From Seohaeicola zhoushanensis (GTDB lineage: Bacteria > Pseudomonadota > Alphaproteobacteria > Rhodobacterales > Rhodobacteraceae): a stretch of 64,000 nt of DNA. The notes under the pieces were generated by a model that did no database searches, was not told the DNA's origin, and was given only the letters and a program-made list of their open reading frames with translations. Location of the stretch: positions 421,395 through 485,394 of the forward strand of contig NZ_BNCJ01000001.1 of NCBI RefSeq assembly GCF_014656415.1, written 5' to 3'. This document shows positions 54,750-64,000 of this stretch, in pieces. The position numbers and the translations under genes were made by a program. Positions within the stretch are counted from its first letter, which is position 1, and each line of letters begins with the position of its first letter.

Positions 54750-54819
54750 GAGTATTTGGAAAGAGAAGAAGCATGGGGCGCGCGCCCAAACCTGCTGCTT
54801 CTTCTCTTTCCAAATACTC
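54750..54819. repeat. Dispersed element tails (family 1), perfect inverted pair D
   Basis: The 24 bases 54750-54773 (GAGTATTTGGAAAGAGAAG plus AAGCA) are the exact reverse complement of 54796-54819. The 22-base spacer contains GGGGCGCGCGCCC, so the full unit can form a long cruciform or RNA hairpin. The plus-strand hydratase and minus-strand secreted protein genes converge on it, so it may end both transcripts. A further 14-bp palindrome GCCGGCGCGCCGGC is at 54835-54848. Confidence 0.85.
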
Positions 54820-54860
54820 CAAAGCATCAGCGCCGCCGGCGCGCCGGCCGGCAGGCGCGC

Positions 54861-55748
54861 TCAGCGTTTCGCGGGCAGGTAGGCGCAGTCGACCTGGCTG
54901 CTGCGCGGGTATTGCAGCCCGTCCAGCACCGCGCTCGGCCCGCAAAGCGAGGCCTTGCACGAGCGGTCATCGTCGGTGAACCGTAGCCCCTGGTCGGCGG
55001 TGATGAGGATCTCCATCCGGCAGTCGCCCCCGGCCAGCCGCTCGGCATAGAGCCAGCCGTCGCCGGTCCAGGCCGCGCGGCCCTCGGCCTCGCATTTGTG
55101 CCCGCTGGGCTGGACGCTGTGCAGCTGGAACTCTGCCATCCCGTCGGCACCGACGTTCATCCGCAGCGTGTCGATACCCCGGCGATAGCAATATTCCGCA
55201 GCGCCCGCCGTATAGGCCGGTCCGGCCACCGCGTCGCCTTTCTTCTTCGCCTTCTCCTTGCGCTCGGCCTCGGTCACGCCGCGCGCCTCGCAGGCCATGT
55301 CCGAGACGCGCCAGCCCGGCCCGCTGATGTCGTCGATGCGCCAGTAGCCGCCCTGGTCGACGAAATGGTAATTGATCCGCGTCACCTGGCCGAAGTTCGA
55401 GAAGGAGGCGGTGACGATCTTGCGGGTGCCCTTGTCCTGGGCGCTGATCGTCAGGGTCTGGGTGATCTCGGCGGCGTTGTAATCCTGGCCGCTGACTTCC
55501 AGCCCGAAGTCGAGGCAGCCCATCTGCCCCACGGCGGTATAGCTGTCTTCGGAGTCGTAGAAGAGCACCATGCGCGAGGAGAAATACTGCGCCCGCCGCT
55601 CGGGCGCGGCGAGATAGGCGAGTCCCTTCTCCGATCCGAGCCCGGTGAGCGAGCCGTAGATCCAGCGCACCATCTCCTCGGGCCCGCTCTGCGCCCGCAG
55701 GGGGGCGGCGGTCAGGATCAACAGCAGAATGGCCAGGATGGCGCGCAT
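54861..55748 (-). CDS. Secreted protein, possibly DUF3828
   Basis: A 295-residue protein from ATG 55748 with signal peptide (MRAILAILLLILTAAPLRAQ). An early MVRWIYGSLTG segment and a middle IVTASFSNFGQVTRINYHFVDQGGYWRIDDI stretch resemble DUF3828. A basic KKKGD linker separates a C-terminal half containing six cysteines. Function unknown. Confidence 0.7.
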   Translation of the reverse strand: MRAILAILLLILTAAPLRAQSGPEEMVRWIYGSLTGLGSEKGLAYLAAPERRAQYFSSRMVLFYDSEDSYTAVGQMGCLDFGLEVSGQDYNAAEITQTLTISAQDKGTRKIVTASFSNFGQVTRINYHFVDQGGYWRIDDISGPGWRVSDMACEARGVTEAERKEKAKKKGDAVAGPAYTAGAAEYCYRRGIDTLRMNVGADGMAEFQLHSVQPSGHKCEAEGRAAWTGDGWLYAERLAGGDCRMEILITADQGLRFTDDDRSCKASLCGPSAVLDGLQYPRSSQVDCAYLPAKR

Positions 55749-55897
55749 CGCCTCACCTCCCCAGGGGGTCACGCGGCCAAGTCTAGCCGCGTGCGGGCCG
55801 CGATCAAGTCTCGCGGCCGCGGGGGGGCGTTTTCGGGGTCACTCGGTGAAAGGTCAAGGAAAGCAATGGCTTGACCCCCCGTCCCAGCTGGGACGCT

Positions 55898-57127
<1,230 letters not shown>

Positions 57128-57247
57128 GGCACGGCTCCCCCTGGGTTTCTGGCACTTCCTAGACATGCGCAGCGCGGGAAACAAGCGCAAGGCGTTTCGA
57201 TGGGGCTTGTGACGGCGAATTCCGGTGTTGCGACCTTATGCGCCGGA

Positions 57248-57709
57248 TCAGCCGAGGGTCTTCTTGAACCCGGTGTGGCTGGAGGTGAAGCCCAGCCGTT
57301 CGTAGAAGCGCCGGGCATCGGCGCGGGTGGCGTTGCTGGTGAGCTGGATCAGGCTGCAACCGGCGGCGCGGGCGCGGGATTCGGCATCGGCCATCAGCAG
57401 GGCCCCGGCGCCGCGGTTGCGCAGGGAGGCGGCGACGCGGACGCTTTCGACCTGGGCGCGGCGCGCGGCCCTCAGCGAGAGGCCCGAGATGAAGGTGATC
57501 TGGTAGGTGGCGACAGCAGTGCCGTCCAGCTCGCCGACAATCAGGGTGTTGTTGCCCTCGCTCTGCATCGCCTCGAAGGCGGCGTGGTAGGGCGCCAGGT
57601 CGGCGCTTTCGCGGCCGGCGCCGAGCACGTCATCGGCGAGCAGGGCCACCACGGCGGGCACATCGGCGGCGGTGGCCGGGCGGAAGAGGATATCGCTGGC
57701 CTCAGGCAT
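57248..57709 (-). CDS. GNAT family N-acetyltransferase
   Basis: A 153-residue acetyltransferase from ATG 57709. The acetyl-CoA loop is [10 protein letters not shown] (after [10 protein letters not shown]) and the C-terminal RRFYERLGF is typical. Substrate unknown. Overlaps trpF by 8 bases and lies between trpF and trpB. Confidence 0.9.
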   Translation of the reverse strand: MPEASDILFRPATAADVPAVVALLADDVLGAGRESADLAPYHAAFEAMQSEGNNTLIVGELDGTAVATYQITFISGLSLRAARRAQVESVRVAASLRNRGAGALLMADAESRARAAGCSLIQLTSNATRADARRFYERLGFTSSHTGFKKTLG

Positions 57710-58343
57710 CGCGCAGCGCGGCACTGAAGGCCGCCATGAGTTCGGGATCCTTGACGCCGGGCGCGCTTTCCACGCCCGAGGAGACATCGACCTGCCGCGC
57801 GCCGGTCATGCGCGCCGCCTCGGCGACATTGGCCGGGGTCAGCCCGCCTGCCAGCATCCAGGGCACCGGCCAGCGCCGTCCGGCGATCAGGCGCCAGTCG
57901 AAGGCCAGCCCGTTGCCGCCCGGCAGCACCGCGCCCTTGGGCGGTTTGGCGTCGACCAGCAGCTGGTCGGCGACCTTGCCATAGGTTTCCAGTGCGGCGA
58001 GATCGGCTTCCTCGGCCACGCCGACCGCCTTCATCACTGGCAGGCCGTGGCGGCGGCGCAGGTCCGTGACACGCTCGGGCGTCTCGCGGCCGTGCAGCTG
58101 GAGCATGTCCAGCGGTACCGCCCCGACGATGGCGTCCAGCGCCGCGTCATCGGCATCGACCGTCAGGGCGACCTTGGCGATGCCCGGCGGCACCGACAGC
58201 GCCAATTCGCGCGCGGTGTCGATCGACACGCAGCGCGGCGACTTGGCGAAGAAGACCAGGCCGACATAGGTTGCCCCCGCTGCCACGGCGGCGGCAACGT
58301 CCTCGGGCCTCTTCAGGCCGCAGAACTTGACCTTTACGTCCAT
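57702..58343 (-). CDS. trpF: Phosphoribosylanthranilate isomerase
   Basis: A 213-residue TIM-barrel enzyme of tryptophan synthesis. FCGLKRPED carries the catalytic Cys, VDADDAALD the Asp-containing strand, [10 protein letters not shown] and [14 protein letters not shown] the phosphate-binding end. ATG 58343. Part of ihfB-lapA-trpF-GNAT-trpB. Confidence 0.96.
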   Translation of the reverse strand: MDVKVKFCGLKRPEDVAAAVAAGATYVGLVFFAKSPRCVSIDTARELALSVPPGIAKVALTVDADDAALDAIVGAVPLDMLQLHGRETPERVTDLRRRHGLPVMKAVGVAEEADLAALETYGKVADQLLVDAKPPKGAVLPGGNGLAFDWRLIAGRRWPVPWMLAGGLTPANVAEAARMTGARQVDVSSGVESAPGVKDPELMAAFSAALRDA

Positions 58344-58354
58344 CGTTTCGGCGC

Positions 58355-58705
58355 TCAGCCGGCCTTGTCGAGGATGGCGAGAATCTCGTCCCGGCCCTCG
58401 TTCTGCTTGCCCTTGAGCCGGGTCACCTCGCGTTCGAGCTTGTTGACCTCGCGTGTCTTCACGCTCGCCTCGCGGCGGTGCTTGTGTTCGCGCAGCCATT
58501 CCCAGACGAAGCCGAGCACCAGCCCCACCGCGATTCCGCCAAGGACGACAACGAAGAGCGGCAGGGTGATGACCTGGTTGAAGCCGAGCAGATCCGCCAG
58601 CGCCTCGGGCACCAGACGCAACTCGACCGCGGCCCGGTTGGCAAGCGAGACCGAGATCAGCACCACGGCCAGGGCACCAAGGAAGGCATAGCGGATATAG
58701 CGCAT
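58355..58705 (-). CDS. lapA: LapA-domain membrane protein (DUF1049)
   Basis: A 116-residue protein with two helices (residues about 6-24 and 45-68) and a basic coiled-coil tail ([17 protein letters not shown]). E. coli LapA works with LapB in regulating lipopolysaccharide synthesis. Three bases after ihfB, which is a common alphaproteobacterial pairing. Confidence 0.88.
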   Translation of the reverse strand: MRYIRYAFLGALAVVLISVSLANRAAVELRLVPEALADLLGFNQVITLPLFVVVLGGIAVGLVLGFVWEWLREHKHRREASVKTREVNKLEREVTRLKGKQNEGRDEILAILDKAG

Positions 58706-58708
58706 CGT

Positions 58709-58990
58709 TTACTTTCCGTTCAGGCGGTCACGCAGCAGCTTGCCGGTCTTGAAGAAGGGCACGTGCTTTTCCTCGACCTCAACCGTTTCGCCCGTGCGCG
58801 GGTTCCGGCCGGTGCGGGCATCGCGCTGCTTGACCGAGAAGGCCCCGAAACCGCGCAGTTCAACCCGGTCGCCCCGTGCCATGGCGTCGGTGACCTCTTC
58901 GAAAACCGTATTCACGATCCGCTCGACGTCACGTTGGTAGAGATGGGGGTTCTCTTCGGCAATTTTCTGGATCAGTTCGGACCGGATCAT
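58709..58990 (-). CDS. ihfB: Integration host factor subunit beta
   Basis: A 93-residue DNA-bending protein from ATG 58990. [28 protein letters not shown] and the DNA arm [11 protein letters not shown] are all as in IHF-beta. Pairs with IHF-alpha (not in this window). First gene of the lapA-trp run. Confidence 0.97.
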   Translation of the reverse strand: MIRSELIQKIAEENPHLYQRDVERIVNTVFEEVTDAMARGDRVELRGFGAFSVKQRDARTGRNPRTGETVEVEEKHVPFFKTGKLLRDRLNGK

Positions 58991-59315
58991 GAAGGCGCCC
59001 CTCCCAAGGCATTGGTTGTTGGCAGTCTTTTCCTGTTCCCGAATATATGCCTTTCCGACGCGTTTGGAACTGGAAGTATCGGAATATGAACAGGTTTTAG
59101 CTCCAAAGATCGGCTGGGGGGCGCTGATCCGCCTGCGGCGTGACCGGTTTGTGCCGAAGCTGCCGCGGGGGAAACGCCCGGAACGGCCAATTTTGCAAAG
59201 GCGAAACGCAAATGATTCGTACGCGTCCCGCGGCAATTCCCTGGCCGCACGGCAAAAGAAAAACCCCGCGGCCGGGAAGGCCGCGGGGCGGTAACGCCAG
59301 CGATGGCGTCAGGTC
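58991..59315. other. Intergenic region, 325 bp, ihfB promoter and rpsA terminator
   Basis: The rightmost part carries the rpsA terminator (59254-59288). The remainder should contain the ihfB promoter on the minus strand; a clear box is not obvious. No coding or RNA gene is seen. Confidence 0.5.
59254..59288 (-). terminator. Rho-independent terminator after rpsA
   Basis: A 10-bp perfect stem CCCCGCGGCC with loop GGGAA. On the minus strand it is followed by TTTTTCTTTT. It lies 27 bases after the rpsA stop. Confidence 0.95.
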
Positions 59316-60995
59316 TTAGCGGTCGCCCTTGAGCGCTGCGCCCAGGATGTCGCCCAGCGATGCGCCCGAATCGGACGAACCGTACTGTTCGACTGCTTCC
59401 TTCTCTTCCGCGATCTCGCGGGCCTTGATCGAGAGGCCCAGGCGGCGGGTCTTGCTGTCCACGTTGGTCACGCGCACATCGACCTTGTCACCCTTCGAGA
59501 AGCGCTCGGGGCGCTGTTCGGAACGGTCACGCGACAGGTCGGAGCGGCGGATGAAGGACTTCATGCCTTCGTATTCCACCTCGATGCCGCCGTCCTCGAT
59601 CGCCGTCACGTTGACGGTGATGATCGAGCCGCGCTTCACGCCGCCAACCGCTTCGGCGAACTTGTCGCCGCCGAGGTTCTTGATCGAGAGCGAGATGCGT
59701 TCCTTGTCAATGTCGACTTCGGAAACGACTGCCTTGACCATGTCGCCCTTGCGGTAGTTCTGGATGGCGTCTTCACCGCGCTCGTCCCACGACAGGTCCG
59801 AGAGGTGAACCATGCCGTCGATGTCGCCCGGCAGGCCGATGAACAGACCGAACTCGGTGATGTTCTTGACCTCGCCCTCGACCTCGGTGCCCTCGGGATG
59901 GGTCTCGGCGAAGACTTCCCACGGGTTGCGCATGGTCTGCTTGAGGCCCAGCGAAACGCGGCGCTTGGCGCCGTCGATTTCCAGAACCATGACGTCGACT
60001 TCCTGGCTGGTCGAAACGATCTTGCCGGGGTGGACGTTCTTCTTGGTCCAGGACATTTCCGAAACGTGCACCAGGCCCTCGACCCCCGGCTCCAGCTCCA
60101 CGAAGGCGCCGTAGTCGGTGATGTTGGTGACGCGGCCCTGGTGGACCGAACCCAGCGGGTACTTGGCGCCGACCAGATCCCACGGATCTTCCTGGAGCTG
60201 CTTCATGCCCAGGCTGATACGGTGGGTTTCCTTGTTGATCTTGATGACCTGGACCTTCACGGTCTCGCCGATCTGCAGGATCTCCGAGGGGTGGTTGACG
60301 CGGCGCCATGCCATGTCGGTGACATGCAGCAGGCCGTCGACACCGCCGAGATCAACGAACGCACCGTATTCGGTGATGTTCTTGACCACGCCGTCCACGG
60401 TCTGGCCTTCGGTCAGGTTGCCGATCACCTCGGCGCGCTGTTCGGCGCGGGACTCTTCGAGGATCGCGCGGCGCGAGACAACGATGTTGCCACGGCGGCG
60501 GTCCATCTTGAGGACCTGGAAGGGCTGCTTGAGACCCATGAGCGGGCCGGCGTCGCGCACGGGGCGGACATCGACCTGGCTGCCGGGAAGGAAGGCCACT
60601 GCGCCGCCGAGGTCGACGGTGAAGCCACCCTTGACGCGGCCGAAGATGGCGCCTTCGACGCGCTCTTCGTTGGCATAGGCTTTTTCGAGGCGGTCCCAGG
60701 CTTCTTCGCGGCGGGCCATCTCACGGCTGATGACAGCCTCGCCGCGCGCGTTCTCGACCTGGCGAAGATAGACTTCGACCTCGTCGCCGGGTTGGATGGT
60801 CGGCGCTTCGCCGGGGTTTGCGAATTCTTTCAGATCGACGCGGCCTTCCATCTTGTAGCCGACATCGATGATGGCCTGGCCCGCTTCGATTGCGATGACC
60901 TTGCCCTTGACGACGCTCCCTTCCTGGGGAGTGTCCATTTCGAAGCTTTCGTTGAGGAGGGCTTCGAATTCCTCCATCGCTTTGTCCATTGCCAT
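59316..60995 (-). CDS. rpsA: 30S ribosomal protein S1
   Basis: A 559-residue protein from ATG 60995 with six S1 RNA-binding repeats (for example VVKGKVIAIEAGQAIIDVGYKMEG, VDGVVKNITEYGAFVDLGGVDGLLH, VHQGRVTNITDYGAFVELEPGVEGLVH). It recruits mRNA to the ribosome. Length is normal. It has its own leader of about 150-250 bases, long enough to hold autoregulation. Confidence 0.98.
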   Translation of the reverse strand: MAMDKAMEEFEALLNESFEMDTPQEGSVVKGKVIAIEAGQAIIDVGYKMEGRVDLKEFANPGEAPTIQPGDEVEVYLRQVENARGEAVISREMARREEAWDRLEKAYANEERVEGAIFGRVKGGFTVDLGGAVAFLPGSQVDVRPVRDAGPLMGLKQPFQVLKMDRRRGNIVVSRRAILEESRAEQRAEVIGNLTEGQTVDGVVKNITEYGAFVDLGGVDGLLHVTDMAWRRVNHPSEILQIGETVKVQVIKINKETHRISLGMKQLQEDPWDLVGAKYPLGSVHQGRVTNITDYGAFVELEPGVEGLVHVSEMSWTKKNVHPGKIVSTSQEVDVMVLEIDGAKRRVSLGLKQTMRNPWEVFAETHPEGTEVEGEVKNITEFGLFIGLPGDIDGMVHLSDLSWDERGEDAIQNYRKGDMVKAVVSEVDIDKERISLSIKNLGGDKFAEAVGGVKRGSIITVNVTAIEDGGIEVEYEGMKSFIRRSDLSRDRSEQRPERFSKGDKVDVRVTNVDSKTRRLGLSIKAREIAEEKEAVEQYGSSDSGASLGDILGAALKGDR

Positions 60996-61231
60996 GTGGC
61001 TTTGACTTCCTTTTCCGGGTTTTGCTGGCCGCGCGGTTGTCTCCGCCGGTCTTGGGGTTGGTCTGACGTGCCGCAAAACGAAAGAGGGCCGGCATTTGTC
61101 CGACCCTGCCTGTCTCTCTGCTTTGCGGCGTTGATCGCCGTTCACGACGGCTGCGCTATAGACCCTGGGACCCGATCTGGCAAGCCCCTGGGCCAAGGCC
61201 CGGCGGTGGTTGACCGATGGGCGGCGTTATG

Positions 61232-61249
61232 TAAGTTGATATCAACTTA
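61232..61249. promoter_or_regulatory. Perfect 18-bp palindrome upstream of doxX-like gene
   Basis: TAAGTTGATATCAACTTA, fully symmetric, 15 bases before the DoxX-like start and on the upstream side of rpsA. Size and sequence suit a MarR-type or HxlR-type operator (TTGATATCAA core). No regulator is adjacent. Confidence 0.7.
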
Positions 61250-61264
61250 AATTGTGCATTGGAG

Positions 61265-61654
61265 ATGACCTTGTCCGAAACCCTGATGGCCCGCATCGGC
61301 TGGGCGCTTTCGGCCCTCTTCGGCCTGTTCATGCTGGGTGCCTCGGTGGCGCCGAAGTTTCTCACCGACATCGGTGCCGAGACGATGGCCGGGCTCGGCT
61401 GGCCCGACGCGCCGGTGCTGCTGATCGGGGTGCTGGAGCTGGTCTGCACCCTGCTCTTCCTGCTGCCCCGCACCGGCCTGCTGGGCGCGGTGCTGATGAT
61501 GGCGATCTTCGGCGGTGCGATCGTGACCCAGATGCGCGCCGGCAGCCCGCTCTACAGTCACACGCTGTTCGCGGTCTGGCTCGGCATCCTGATGTGGGGC
61601 GGGCTCTGGCTGCGCGACCCGGCGGTGCGCCGGGTCTGGCCGCTGCGCCGCTAG
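61265..61654 (+). CDS. DoxX-like membrane protein
   Basis: A 129-residue protein with four helices of the DoxX/DoxD-like type (GWALSALFGLFMLGASVAPK, LLIGVLELVCTLLFLLP, LGAVLMMAIFGGAIVTQ). The start is uncertain: ATG 61265 directly abuts GGAG, whereas TTG 61271 has GGAG at a proper 6-base spacing. The palindrome just upstream implies repression by a dedicated regulator. Confidence 0.82.
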   Translation: MTLSETLMARIGWALSALFGLFMLGASVAPKFLTDIGAETMAGLGWPDAPVLLIGVLELVCTLLFLLPRTGLLGAVLMMAIFGGAIVTQMRAGSPLYSHTLFAVWLGILMWGGLWLRDPAVRRVWPLRR

Positions 61655-61691
61655 GGCGGGAACCGCGCGGGCCGGCCAGCCGTTCGGTGGC

Positions 61692-62390
61692 ATGGTTGTG
61701 CTTCTGGTCATCGTCATCACTTCGGCCGCGCTGATCCTGGGCGCGGTCTGGGGCAGTTTCCTGAAGATCCCCAAACGGGTGGAGGGCTTCATCGTCGCCC
61801 TTGCCGGCGGAGCGCTGATCGTCTCGGTGATGGACGAACTGATCCGCCCCGCCCTCAACGACCTGCACCTGCTGGGCGTGATCGGAGCGGTGCTGGGCGG
61901 GGCCGGGGTCTTCTCCGCGCTCGACGCCTGGGTGGGTGAACGCTTTGGCGAGAGGGGCGGGCTGGGCCTGATGCTGGCGGTGACGCTGGACGGGGTGCCC
62001 GAGAACCTGGCACTGGGCAGCGCGCTGATCGGCACCGGGGCGCTGGGCGTGGCGGCGCTGGCGGGGTCGATCTTCCTGTCGAACCTGCCCGAGGCGGCGG
62101 GCGGCGCGCGCAAGATGATCGGGCAGGGGCGGTCGAAAACGGCGGCGCTGGGCCTCTGGACCGGGGTGGCGGTGCTGCTCTCGCTCTCGGCGCTGGCGGG
62201 CTACTATGCCCTTGAAACCGCGCCGGAATGGCTGATCGCGGCCATTCGCTGCCTGGCCGCCGGAGCGGTGCTGGCCTCGTTGGCGACCGAAGTCTTTCCG
62301 AACGCCTTCCGCGATGACGCGCAATGGACCGGAATCGCGGTGGCCGTGGGCCTCTGCCTCGCGCTGGCGCTGTCGCAGCTGGGCGGCTAG
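61692..62390 (+). CDS. ZIP-related metal transporter-like protein
   Basis: A 232-residue protein with about seven helices. ZIP hallmarks are degenerate but visible: LDGVPENLALG in place of HSIPEG, FLSNLPEA in place of HEIPEG, and AAGAVLASLATEVFPNAF. The usual histidines are absent, so it may not move zinc. 37 bases after the doxX-like gene, probably co-transcribed. Confidence 0.78.
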   Translation: MVVLLVIVITSAALILGAVWGSFLKIPKRVEGFIVALAGGALIVSVMDELIRPALNDLHLLGVIGAVLGGAGVFSALDAWVGERFGERGGLGLMLAVTLDGVPENLALGSALIGTGALGVAALAGSIFLSNLPEAAGGARKMIGQGRSKTAALGLWTGVAVLLSLSALAGYYALETAPEWLIAAIRCLAAGAVLASLATEVFPNAFRDDAQWTGIAVAVGLCLALALSQLGG

Positions 62391-62710
62391 GCCGCCGCCG
62401 GTCCCTTCGCCGCCGGGGGCCCGCGCCTCGGAATCAGCCGATTTTCGTCCCCTCGCGGCCCGGATTGGCCACGCCAACCGGCTTGGACCTCACAACCAAA
62501 GGTAGATCTTGCGCCTGGAATGCTTTCCGTGAAAAACGCCAGCGGCCCAAAAAAGGCCGTATTCTGCGACGAATTCGCCATATTCTTTTGTTGATGTAGG
62601 GGGGACAACACTTACTCGGGGCTTTGTCCCACCCTCGCAACTTTTGGTTGAAAACAAGAAAGCGCTATGTTTCTCTGGCTGTGGGGGCAAGGAATGACGG
62701 GAGTCAGATC
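62391..62710. other. Intergenic region, 320 bp, with hairpins
   Basis: Less GC-rich. Contains GGCC-CAAAAAA-GGCC near 62550 and a 7-bp stem GGGACAA/TTGTCCC at 62602-62630 with a 15-base loop. It probably holds the promoter and leader of the membrane receiver gene. No coding potential is evident. Confidence 0.45.
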
Positions 62711-63973
62711 GTGGTAATTGCCCACATCTTCATTGGCACGTTTATCGGCATGATGAGCTTCGTGGTCGCGATGGTTCAGGGCGCGTCCTTCTGGACGGGC
62801 CTTGGCGCCTACTGCGTCGTCGGCGCGGGCACCACCATCCTGATGGGCACGGTCCAATACCTTCTGACCCGCGGCAAGGCCGAGACGGCGTCGCACACGG
62901 TCGAGGTGGTCACCGCCCCGCCGGCCCCGGTGGCCGAGGTCGCGCCGCCGCCGCCGGTTCAGCCCGAAACCGTGGCCGAGACGATGGAAGAGACGGGCGA
63001 CGAGGCGGTCCGCTCGATGAAGGTCCTGGCGGTCGACGACGACCCGTTCATCCTGGAACTGGTACCGAAGATCGCCGCGATGGTGGGCTGTGAGGACATC
63101 ACCGTCGCGCATTCCGGCCCCGAGGCGCTCGAGATCATCGCCAATGCCGAGGAACCCTTCGACTGCCTGCTGCTCGACATCAACATGCCCGAGATGGACG
63201 GCATCGAGCTCTGCGCACGTGTTCGCAAGCTGGAAGATTACCAGGACACCTCGATCATCATGCTGACGGCCATGTCCGATCTCGACCACCTCGACCGCGC
63301 CTTCCGCGCCGGGGCTTCGGACTATACCACCAAGCCCTTCGACATCATCGAGTTCGGCGACCGGCTCAAGACCGCGCAGTCGCGCAGCTCGGACAACTGG
63401 ACCCGTGCCCACGAAGCCGAGGCCGCGCAGGCCGAAGGCGAGGGTGTGGATGACTGGGGCTCGGCGCGCCTGGCCCGTCTGGCAAGCGTTCCGGCGATCA
63501 TCGGCTACTCGGCGCTGCAGAACTACCTCACCCGCCTGTCCGGCCCCGCGCTGGAAGAGGCCTTCGTCATGGCGATCTCCGTCGACCGCGCCGCAGGGCC
63601 CTCGGACGATGCCGACTCGGCGGTGCCGCTGCGCTCGCTGATCATGGTGGCGCGGGCGATCGACGACGTCTTCCGAAACTCGAAATACATGATGGCCTAT
63701 GCCGGCCATGGCCAGTTCGTCATCGTGTCGAGCGGGCAGTCGCTACCGCGCGCCGCGGGTATTGAAGGCGCCATCCAGGAACGCATGTCCCGCAAGAGCG
63801 GGATGGGCCGCCCGGATGCCTCGGTCTCGGTCGGTACCGCCGTCCGCCCCGGCGCCGGCCGGATGCGCCGCGCCCGCGTCGCCTTCGAGAACGCGCTCAA
63901 CCTCGCCGGGGTCCGCGCTGCGGGCAAGCGTGGCGAGCATCAGTGGAAGCTCAAGCAGAAGCTCGGTTTCTGA
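62711..63973 (+). CDS. Membrane-anchored receiver protein with degenerate GGDEF-like domain
   Basis: A 420-residue protein. GTG 62711 has GGGAG at good spacing. Two membrane helices (residues about 1-22 and 29-52) and a proline-rich linker precede a receiver at about 103-222 with LAVDDD and phospho-acceptor Asp156 (LLLDINMPEMDG). The last 180 residues resemble a diguanylate cyclase in outline (late SVSVGTAVRPGAGR and AFENALNLAG), but the active loop reads AGHGQF instead of GGDEF. It is thus probably a c-di-GMP or protein-binding effector without cyclase activity. No kinase is nearby. Confidence 0.8.
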   Translation: MVIAHIFIGTFIGMMSFVVAMVQGASFWTGLGAYCVVGAGTTILMGTVQYLLTRGKAETASHTVEVVTAPPAPVAEVAPPPPVQPETVAETMEETGDEAVRSMKVLAVDDDPFILELVPKIAAMVGCEDITVAHSGPEALEIIANAEEPFDCLLLDINMPEMDGIELCARVRKLEDYQDTSIIMLTAMSDLDHLDRAFRAGASDYTTKPFDIIEFGDRLKTAQSRSSDNWTRAHEAEAAQAEGEGVDDWGSARLARLASVPAIIGYSALQNYLTRLSGPALEEAFVMAISVDRAAGPSDDADSAVPLRSLIMVARAIDDVFRNSKYMMAYAGHGQFVIVSSGQSLPRAAGIEGAIQERMSRKSGMGRPDASVSVGTAVRPGAGRMRRARVAFENALNLAGVRAAGKRGEHQWKLKQKLGF

Positions 63974-64000
63974 GGCCTTCTCCCAGCCTCCGAAGGGGCC

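Overview
The window is a gene-dense, high-GC chromosomal segment of an alphaproteobacterium, most probably a marine-type Rhodobacteraceae (Roseobacter group). Grounds: the comF-grxC-nitrilase-marR-ubiG block, the ihfB-lapA-trpF-trpB block next to rpsA, split leuC/leuD, glcDEF, a fused pntA with pntB, frequent GTG starts, and dispersed GC-hairpin elements with a tail reading CGAGTATTTGGAAAGA. I saw no rRNA, tRNA, insertion sequence, phage gene or CRISPR array. The species cannot be named from this sequence alone.

Layout. 0-8 kb: end of an acyl-CoA dehydrogenase gene, an LprI-like secreted protein, a cation diffusion facilitator, a LytS-type PAS histidine kinase, a small secreted protein, argG, and an Hpt protein divergent from a receiver-phosphatase. 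8-14 kb: hslO, CoA pyrophosphatase, CCA-adding enzyme, ABC exporter, rRNA methyltransferase. 14-17.7 kb: two L,D-transpeptidases, a CAP-domain lipoprotein, two tandem 59-residue paralogous membrane peptides, and hemH. 17.7-26 kb: a methyltransferase, comF, grxC, a nitrilase-family hydrolase, marR, ubiG, an iminopeptidase, a half-size solute-binding protein, a LysR regulator with a divergent reductase, and a membrane protein. 26-33.6 kb: leuD, hdeD, leuC, mscS, rsfS, rlmH and small envelope genes. 33.7-38 kb: a glycolate oxidase operon (glcD, glcE, membrane protein, glcF) behind a GntR-like operator. 38-43 kb: trypsin-like protease, Hsp20 with a sigma-32-type promoter, pntAB.

43.3-55.7 kb looks accessory. 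It carries a metallo-beta-lactamase-fold protein with a broken metal motif, a short-chain dehydrogenase, an operon of Old Yellow Enzyme, NIPSNAP protein and sulfatase, and, divergent from that, a 1067-residue fusion of a cobalamin/Fe-S reductive dehalogenase with a complete flavin/2Fe-2S reductase. A serine hydrolase, a DUF2237 protein and an enoyl-CoA hydratase follow. The likeliest theme is aerobic breakdown of halogenated and possibly sulfated aromatics; this is inference. 55.9-64 kb returns to housekeeping: trpB, an acetyltransferase, trpF, lapA, ihfB, rpsA, then DoxX and ZIP-like membrane proteins and a membrane-anchored receiver protein.

The strongest unexplained signals are the two families of dispersed hairpin repeats in gene gaps (one forms a perfect 24-bp inverted pair, another copy contains the glcE ribosome-binding site), the tandem small membrane peptides, several clean palindromic operators, and the dehalogenase fusion with its divergent operon.
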